From Anaspis maculata (taxonomy: Eukaryota; Arthropoda; Insecta; Coleoptera; Scraptiidae): DNA of 64,000 bases. Positions 59,201-64,000 of the stretch are shown here, piece after piece. The translations under genes and the position numbers were made by a program. The notes under the pieces were generated by a model. The model ran no database searches, was not told the DNA's origin, and worked only from the letters and a program-made list of their open reading frames with translations. Where the stretch lies: assembly GCA_949128115.1 (NCBI GenBank), contig OX421965.1, positions 59,700,012 through 59,764,011 of the forward strand, written 5' to 3'. Each line of letters starts with the position of its first letter. The first letter of the stretch is position 1.

Positions 59201-61990
59201 CCTTCATTTTTCATTCTCTATCGATCCTTAAATTTAATGACATAAAAGTTGGACCACCCTGTATATACCACAATGTTGAGTTATTTGTATAGGCAAGGGT
59301 CAAAAAAATCACAAAAATCCCATGTTACTGACCTAATTTTACGTTTATTCGGCTAGGAAGTTTCTCAAATTTAGTTTGAATATTTTTTTCGGAGAGATAA
59401 TTTCTTTAAAATTCAAATAACTATAAGCCTAACACTACAAAAAAATTGTGAACCAAATTTAGGATTTTTTTTGCCAAATAAACGTAATTTTGAGTCAGTA
59501 TGTGATGGGATTTTTGTGAATTTTTTGGCCATTTGCCTTCGGAAATTACTCAACACTATGATATTTGGATCCAGACTGAAAAACTACATCGATTGCAGTT
59601 GCAAAATATACAGAGTGTCTCATAAACATTTTTTTGCGAAACCCTGTATATTGTAGGTTTTAATTTCTAATTATGAAATATACAAAAATAATTGTTCAAG
59701 AAAAGCTTTGTCCCCTTCAAATTATTTCCAATGGGAAACTAACAGTAGTGGGGGAATTCTCGCGTGATCACCCTGTACAGTCAGGTCACTGAAGAATCTT
59801 CCTATAGTTCAGAAAAAAAGTCAAATCGGATAGGTCGTTCTGGAATAATTCAACTTCAAACTTGGGTAAATAATTGGGTGGTGCGTTAATTTTATCCGTC
59901 AGTGTACGTACAATAAACTTTTCTCTGTTAGATGCTAAGCTGCAAAAAGGCACACCAAAGGAACGTAAAGTGAACGATAAGAACGTCCATAAAGAAAAGT
60001 TGAAGGAATCAGAAGCGGTTGTGCAAGATATCAGTAGTGATAATAAACCAGATGGAAAACTACAAAAAAATGAAGAATCAGAAAAAAGTGAAAAGCTAGA
60101 CCAACGAAATCATAGTGAAGGATCAAAGCCAGAAGCAAGTGAAGACAATTTATGGGATGACACGGAAATAAATTGGGGTGACGAAGCAGAATTCGAAGCA
60201 GTTCATGAAGAGACGAAAAACGTACAATCTAGGACAACACCTGATGTAGATGTACCGAAGAAACAAGAAAAATATGAAGAACAGGAAAACATGTGGGGTG
60301 ATGATGAAGATTGGGAACCTGTCGAACAAAATCAGTCACAAACAAGAGCACAAGAAGACGCGTCTTCCACCTGGGGCAACTGGGGTACGTGGGGCGTGTC
60401 GTCAATCTTGAACACAGCTACCCAAAGCGTCTCGACTCTAACGCACGGCATCAGCACGGTCTTAGAATCGGGAATCGGTGTCCCTGATCCAGAAGAAATG
60501 GCCAGGTTGAACCGAATAGAAAGGGGGAAGCTGCAAGAGCTCGATCCCACCACCGACCATCAAGCTGCCGGCTTCGGCTTGGGCAATTTCGTCATGGGAG
60601 TCTCGCACTTGACCAAACTGGTCGAATCCACGGGAACCAAAGTCATATCAGGCGGTTTGGATACGCTCGAAACCATCGGCAAGAAAACCATGGAGGTGCT
60701 GCAAGAAGGCGATCCCGGTCTGAAAAAGAAGCGGGCCTTCTTGAAGATCGAACAAGACCGCCCGGTCTTGTCGCATTTGCTGAGGGAAGCGAAAGAAAAA
60801 TCGGAACGCGAGAACAGGATGCTGGAACAGAAGCACTACCAACGACGCGCCAAGAATTACGAGACGCTGTTCGACGACCACCAGGGTCTGGTGCACTTGG
60901 AAGCTCTGGAGATGCTGTCGAAACAGTGCGACATCAAGCTGCAGCACATGCTCGAATCGCTGGTGGACGACGCCTTGGTCGACATGCAGGAAACAATGGA
61001 TCAAGTGAAGGAACTGTGCGAGCTGCCGGATGAGGAGGACGAAGATCAGGCCGGCGACATGGCCGAGACCAAAACGAAGCTAGACACCGCGGTGGCCGAA
61101 ATCAACGTGCCGATAACGTACAAGAAGCTGACGGAAACGTGGGAGGAAACGGAAACGTGGCTGAGCAGTTTGAAACTGGACGTTTGTGACGAACGCGAGC
61201 TCCATCAGCAGGCCATCGAGACTCTGGCCCAGCTCACGGCGATAGCCGTCGAACAGTTTCACAAAGCCGGCGAGCTACTGCTGGTAAAGGAGAGGCGGAG
61301 CACGGCAGACGAAGCAGACAGTCTAGTACAGTAAGTTTTGTTGGCCACAGTGGTTCATTTCAATTTCGTTGAGTTTGTTTCGCTAAAAAAAAAAAATTGA
61401 AAAGGAATTTTAAATTGCTGGATTGGTGAAGATGTGCGTGTCAGTGAGTGAGGTCTGGTCAATTGAACTTGATCAAAGGACGGAACCGTTGTAGTTTTCA
61501 TTCATTTAAAATAAATAATTCACTGGTCCACAGTAACGTTTTAGCCAATTTTGAAGCTACAAAATGTTGAGATTCTCACTCTCCTGTTGCGCTACTTTGA
61601 GCAGTATTCTGAGTCACAATTCCAAATATTTGACAGATACTTTTACGCACTCTTTTGCGTTATAATTCTTATTTTAACAAAAACGCAAAACAAAAAATCA
61701 TGAAAATGGTGCTTTATTGTTTCAGGCTAACAACCACTCTGGTATCTCTGATCGGCACGGTTGCTGCAAAGTTTTCTGATAAACTCAATGCGAAAAGTTC
61801 CAACTCCAAGAACAAGGAAGAAATCAACGCTTTGATCACAAACGTGTTCTTTGAGGTAAGCGGCAGTTCTTAACAGTATCCTGGAAAAATCATAATGAAA
61901 AAATCATCATTTCAGGCGGCCAACAGCAGCTCGTATATTCAAGACGCTTTCCAACTCTTAATTCCAGTGCTTCAAGTGGGGGCATTGTAG
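49935..61990 (+). CDS. FAM114A: FAM114A family protein (DUF719), complete four-exon gene
   Basis: Exons 49935-50244, 59932-61330, 61726-61855 and 61916-61990 join in frame (310+1399+130+75 nt) to 637 residues plus stop. The N-terminal 245 residues are acidic, Ser/Lys-rich and probably disordered, with two Trp-acidic motifs (NLWDDTEINWGDEAEF near residue 175 and NMWGDDEDWEPVE near 223). The conserved DUF719 region follows: WGNWGTWGVSSILNTATQSV (about 249), then GFGLGNFVMGVSHLTKLVES (about 317), then long charged helices to the C-terminus ending QDAFQLLIPVLQ. Human FAM114A1/A2 are shorter relatives, and the fly homologue has been reported as a Rab2-binding Golgi protein. There is no signal peptide or membrane segment. 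Family assignment is strong; molecular function is inferred from relatives. Confidence 0.92.
50470..51153. repeat. inverted-repeat element with CTGGGGCCCATTTTATAAAA ends
   Basis: The left terminus CTGGGGCCCATTTTATAAAA pairs with the right-end inverse TTTTATGAAATGGGCCCCTG. An internal hairpin CAATCGATAATTTG ... CAAATTGTCGATCG-like lies just inside the left end. The GCCTTGGTAACCTATTGTTGCAA part recurs near 12565. Confidence 0.6.
51195..52973. mobile_element. palindromic element, right arm split by a nested insertion
   Basis: The outer ends are GTGTTTCAGGGATGATAGC and its inverse near 52955-52970. Both arms contain TCGTCAAAATATGACGAAA/inverse. An inner pair around TTTGCAAAGTTGGGCC and GGCCGAACTTTGCAAA places the hinge at about 51,480-51,540. 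The element at 51718-52900 interrupts the right arm. Confidence 0.75.
51718..52900. mobile_element. 1183-bp foldback element TACAGGGTGATTCATGAG, nested
   Basis: The left end TACAGGGTGATTCATGAG and right end CTCATGAATCACCCTGTA are perfect inverses. Arms of about 500 bp follow (for example GGGCCGGG, ATAATCGACTCATTGTTTGA and inverses). TA flanks each end (51716-51717 and 52901-52902). Removing the element plus one TA restores a continuous arm of the host palindrome. Related to the element at 53900-55190. Confidence 0.8.
53361..53677 (-). CDS. candidate small two-exon gene, product unknown
   Basis: Exon A (53677-53615) encodes MVQNEMLRAVSVWQKGAEKI plus Q and ends at a GTGATA donor. Exon B (53423-53361) follows the acceptor CCTACTTTCACAG and encodes VCAEAFRETWIKESRLGRRW and TAG. 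Both junctions are phase 0 and the 191-bp intron has proper ends; the product would be 41 residues. Upstream (53,690-53,770) is unique sequence with TGACAGTTGTCATTGACAG. It lies antisense in FAM114A intron 1. I do not recognise the protein. It could be a small mitochondrial-type or regulatory peptide, the start of a longer gene, or chance. Confidence 0.25.
53900..55190. mobile_element. 1.3-kb foldback element TACAGGGTGATTCACCACC
   Basis: The left end TACAGGGTGATTCACCACC is inverted at the right as GGTGGTGAATCACCCTAT. The arms share CCTAAGGGTAGGTC, GCGAACCAGGATCTG and GGGCCGGCCTTG with their inverses. It has the same block order as the element at 51718-52900 (GCGA-CCAGGATC, then an internal TACAGGGTG, then CCAGGGCCGG), so the two are diverged subfamilies. 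Confidence 0.8.
56031..57174. mobile_element. 1.1-kb near-perfect palindrome
   Basis: The ends are AGTGGAGCGAAATCGGCC and its inverse. Arms of about 530 bp match almost perfectly up to a short centre near 56,580-56,625 (CAGCTAGTGACGGGAGCC). Low arm divergence suggests recent origin or arm conversion. There is no TACAGGGTG terminus and no coding frame. Confidence 0.8.
57188..57678. mobile_element. 490-bp element with CTGCGTTTCTATCGCAGC termini
   Basis: The left CTGCGTTTCTATCGCAGCTTT is inverted at the right (AAAGCTGCGATAGAAACGCAG). The interior is rich in GATCGGATCC/GGATCGA-type motifs near both ends. It is a MITE-like DNA transposon relic immediately next to the preceding palindrome. Confidence 0.65.
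57801..57946. repeat. 146-bp inverted-repeat element
   Basis: GGGCCCTATTTTCGG at the left and CAAAATAGAGCCCCTG at the right form inverted termini. Non-coding. Confidence 0.5.
58230..59263. mobile_element. 1-kb foldback element TACAGGGTGGTCC
   Basis: The left TACAGGGTGGTCC is inverted at the right as GGACCACCCTGTA, with TA on both flanks. The arms share AAATTTAAGGATC, AAGGGGACTTTCT, AGCCCTTCAAAGTTGG and their inverses. Inner parts repeat CGAAATCGCCACTTTCC in both orientations. Same family as 17947-19248. Confidence 0.8.
59932..61330 (+). CDS. FAM114A: FAM114A exon 2 (main DUF719-coding exon)
   Basis: The acceptor is TTTTCTCTGTTAG and the donor GTAAGT is at 61331. It codes for residues 104-569 and two bases of Gln-570. 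The first 430 bp use A/T-ending codons; from about 60,360 on codons end mostly in G or C, coinciding with entry into the conserved domain. An open frame continues 57 bp upstream of the acceptor but is not supported as coding. Confidence 0.92.
61726..61855 (+). CDS. FAM114A: FAM114A exon 3
   Basis: The acceptor is ATTGTTTCAG and the donor GTAAGC. It encodes LTTTLVSLIGTVAAKFSDKL followed by NAKSSNSKNKEEINALITNV and FFE, a helical segment conserved in FAM114A. It ends in phase 0. Confidence 0.9.
61916..61990 (+). CDS. FAM114A: FAM114A exon 4 (C-terminus and stop)
   Basis: The acceptor is TCATTTCAG. It encodes AANSSSYIQDAFQLLIPVLQ then VGAL and TAG at 61988-61990. The SSYIQDAFQLLIPVLQ end matches family C-termini. 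Confidence 0.88.
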   Translation, partial: AANSSSYIQDAFQLLIPVLQVGAL

Positions 61991-62047
61991 TGATAGTTCC
62001 GGTTTTTCTTTTCAATTATCCATACAATGAAGTCAAAAAATGCAAAC

Positions 62048-62053
62048 TTTATT
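62048..62053 (-). terminator. Nup58 poly(A) signal
   Basis: AATAAA on the minus strand, about 100 bp downstream of the Nup58 stop. It lies between the FAM114A stop and the FAM114A poly(A) signal candidates. Confidence 0.55.
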
Positions 62054-62066
62054 ATCTATTATTAAT

Positions 62067-62072
62067 ATTAAA
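62067..62072 (+). terminator. candidate FAM114A poly(A) signal
   Basis: ATTAAA, about 77 bp after the FAM114A stop; a second ATTAAA is at 62098-62103. No AATAAA is present on the plus strand between the stop and these sites. Confidence 0.4.
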
Positions 62073-62154
62073 TCTTATGAACATACGAAATTTGAATATT
62101 AAAACTTAAAACTATAACATAACATCTTTTTTTTCTGTCAAAAACTAGCACCTA

Positions 62155-62291
62155 CTACTGTTTGCCGCGCTTATGCCCTGTCGGTGGTCTTTGCAGTTGG
62201 AAATTGGAAGTCGCGTTCAGCTGAAACGGTTGCGCCGACACTGGGGACTTGAACAAGGAAGATTGCGTCCCGAAAGCTGGTGCGCCGAACC
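62155..62291 (-). CDS. Nup58: Nup58 last exon
   Basis: The acceptor is GTGCGCGCAG. It encodes (G)FGAPAFGTQSSLFKSPVS and ends LQRPPTGHKRGKQ, with TAG at 62157-62155. It contains two FG motifs. Confidence 0.9.
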
Positions 62292-64000
62292 CTGCGCGCA
62301 CACATGTCAGATTTCACAACTATTTACTGGCGAAATAAATACCTGCTGAAGGGGTGGTCGTCGTCGTGGGATAGGGTGGAGGATTTTGCTGCTGTCCGAT
62401 CGGAGGATTCGGCGGCAAGATGTTGTTGAACGGCGTCGGACCGGCGGAAAATTTGGGCGGCGAAGTCTTGAGGGCCCTTTTCATGATCGTCTGGATGGCC
62501 TGGGCGTTCTTGTTGGGTTTTTCGAACGGATTGACGTTGTCTTTCATCGCCTGTTTTCTGAGACTCAGGAACGTTTCTTTTTGGTTCTCCACTTGGCTGT
62601 GCAACGACTGCATCCGTCCTGCCAGTGCTACGAACGTTTCGTGCAATCTTCTTATCCCCATAGCCAGATCTGGACAAATGAGAATACCGGAGACATTTAA
62701 TTTGAATTTAATTCAACTACATTTTTTCACTGTTCATCCTTCTCGTCGGTAGATTTTTAAAGATATATTCAATTCAAAGGGTCTTGTGTGGTTAGACTTT
62801 CGAGAACATTTCTTGAAGCAGAGCTTGAAGTCGTATTTATCTACACAGTTTAGACATTTTCCTACAGCATATTAGCAAACTTTGATGTGATCCACCCTAT
62901 TATCTTAAAACAGAGCCAGGTACATGGTTGTGAGTAAAATAGTATAAATACTCTCAACTGTATACTGTCACTGACCGCCGTGCCATATGAAGGTAAAACG
63001 ACCAATGACACCATAGCGTCGCGGACCGCCTACAATCTTACATGACTGATGAATCATGCCCGAATGTTCCAGCTTCACGTAGCCTAGTAACAAGTCAACT
63101 TTTAATTTGTGCTCCTATTGGCCCAATTTCTTTATCAATGAAGATTGAGTGGTTAGTGGTCCAGGGCTAGGATAGGTCGAAACTGGTAGTGAATTCAATA
63201 CTCTTTGTCATGATTTCATATGACTACTTTTTTGCAATAGTTGTGACAAAAGTCCATAGAACCGTATTTTCTTGATGTTGAGGAACTTCTTCCCTTCCCC
63301 CCCTTCCCCCCTCTCACTCTCCCGAGACTTCTTGAACCACATTGCTTTTTGCCTGACTACCCAAGAACCCAATATAAATTTTTCTTACCTTGCGAAGTTA
63401 AAACGGCAGGTTCATTCCATTTCTTGACGAACTTCTCGGTATTGTCGATCTTGATCTTCAGCGCTTGCATTTCCTTCTCGAACTTGTCGGCCAAATCGAG
63501 GAAGAAGTGCAACGGGGCGGTGTTGTCGTACTGCAAGGCGGGCGGCGTCTCCTGGGTGCGGTGCGCCATCTCTATGTTCTGCAGGCCCTTGGCCGTTTCG
63601 AGCTTCAACTGTTCGGCCAGATTCATGTTCATCGCCAGCTGGTTCTCGACCTGGCCGAACTGGTGAGTCAAAACGTCCAGGTCGGTCTCGACTTTGTGGA
63701 ACTCTTTGAGCGAACACCTGGCTATGTCCGAGCTGCGGTTCTTTTCGGCCTGGACGAAATTCTTGAAACTCTCGACGGTTTGCAGGAATTCATTAGGCAA
63801 CGGCTGCTCCTTGGGAGGGATTTCTTTTTCTGCGCTGGTGGTGCCGGCTTTGGACTGGGTCGTGACTATGCCGCCCAGACCGACGTTCGGTGGGGCGCTG
63901 GTCGTGGGAGTCAACGAAAAAGTCGCAGTTGTCGCAGTCGCCGGTGCAGCCAGGCCACCTAAACCTTTTTTATACGTTATAATCACGCTGTTGAAATAGA
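62155..64000 (-). CDS. Nup58: Nup58 (nucleoporin p58/p45), 3' part, gene continues beyond the right edge
   Basis: Three exons were read (63964-63389, 62669-62343 and 62291-62155), joined by phase-1 introns. The first holds a Gly/Thr/Ser-rich stretch with GLGG repeats, then the Nup58 coiled coil: LQTVESFKNFV, then AEQLKLETAKGLQNIEMAHR, TQETPPALQYDNTAPLHFFL and FEKEMQALKIKIDN. The second begins DLAMGIRRLHETFVALAGRM and contains GPTPFNNI. The last has FG dipeptides (GFGAPAFG) and the terminal motif LQRPPTGHKRGKQ, very like the basic end of vertebrate NUP58. Nup58 works with Nup62 and Nup54 in the central transport channel of the nuclear pore. The N-terminal FG region and promoter are outside the window. 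Confidence 0.93.
62343..62669 (-). CDS. Nup58: Nup58 penultimate exon
   Basis: The acceptor is TTGTCCAG and the donor GTATTT. It encodes (D)LAMGIRRLHETFVALAGRMQ, then SLHSQVENQKETFLSLRKQA, and a Pro-rich tail with PPKFSAGPTPFNN and NPPIGQQQNPPPYP. It leaves one base of a split Gly codon. Confidence 0.9.
62670..63388 (-). other. Nup58 intron
   Basis: A 719-bp non-coding intron, AT-rich, with a short C-rich run near 63,295-63,310. No mobile element was recognised. Confidence 0.7.
63389..63964 (-). CDS. Nup58: Nup58 exon with the coiled-coil core
   Basis: The donor GTAAGA lies at 63388 downward, leaving one base (G) of an Asp codon. The upstream boundary is set at 63964 after AAAAAAG, which keeps phase 1 like the other introns but lacks a pyrimidine tract. 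An alternative acceptor (TTTCAACAG, near 63987) would extend the exon by about 20 bp. The sequence is conserved from PNEFLQTVESF to EPAVLTSQ. Confidence 0.88.

Larger units (their letters stand above)
50245..59931 (+). other. FAM114A intron 1 (9.7 kb), filled with inverted-repeat elements
   Basis: The intron contains the inverted-repeat elements at 50470-51153, 51195-52973 (with 51718-52900 nested), 53900-55190, 56031-57174, 57188-57678, 57801-57946 and 58230-59263. The least repetitive part is about 53,000-53,890, which holds a candidate small gene on the minus strand. Confidence 0.75.

Noticed and set aside
59874..59931. Upstream start of the long FAM114A open frame (MGGALILS...)
   Set aside because: This Met lies in the intron. 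A good acceptor (TTTTCTCTGTTAG) at 59931 joins in phase with the exon at 49935, which has the typical FAM114A N-terminus.

Overview
The window looks like nuclear DNA of an insect. It has spliced genes with large introns, AT-rich intergenic sequence, and three conserved animal genes read from their exons. A sap-feeding hemipteran is possible from the frequent TAGGTACC/GTAGGT-type sequence, but that is only an impression. There are no operons, CRISPR arrays or functional tRNA/rRNA genes that I can support.

Layout. (1) About 1-35,560 is the 5' part of kibra (WWC family), on the minus strand. Exon 1 (34877-35004) carries WW domain 1. A 21.6-kb intron separates it from exon 2 (13140-13249), which carries most of WW domain 2, and exon 3 (9357-9451) follows. 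The three exons join in frame to 111 codons; the rest of the gene must lie left of base 1. The introns hold GC-richer islands that contain an unusual number of GCATTCCA octamers (the TEAD/Scalloped M-CAT site) between transposon remnants. (2) 35,560-49,800 is intergenic and almost entirely mobile-element-derived: long palindromes, a complete 519-bp LTR mini-element whose LTRs contain a tRNA-like Pol III unit, a THAP-domain relic and a hammerhead-like motif. (3) 49,935-61,990 is a complete FAM114A-type gene on the plus strand, with four exons and a 637-codon product. Its 9.7-kb first intron is packed with palindromic foldback elements and holds one candidate small two-exon gene on the opposite strand. 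(4) 62,155-64,000 is the 3' part of Nup58 (nucleoporin p58/p45) on the minus strand, tail-to-tail with FAM114A. The two stops are 164 bp apart and the poly(A) signals are interleaved.

The three host genes are not obviously one pathway. Kibra is an upstream Hippo-pathway scaffold, FAM114A is a Golgi/Rab2-linked protein family, and Nup58 is in the central channel of the nuclear pore. The most notable content is non-coding: the TEAD-motif concentration over kibra, the LTR element with internal tRNA-like promoters, and at least eight long inverted-repeat elements, several ending in TACAGGGTG next to TA.

Limits: exon calls rest on conserved protein sequence plus splice sites read by eye. Repeat boundaries come from visual matching of arms and are good to a few bases only where a terminal motif is named. 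Motif counts are manual.
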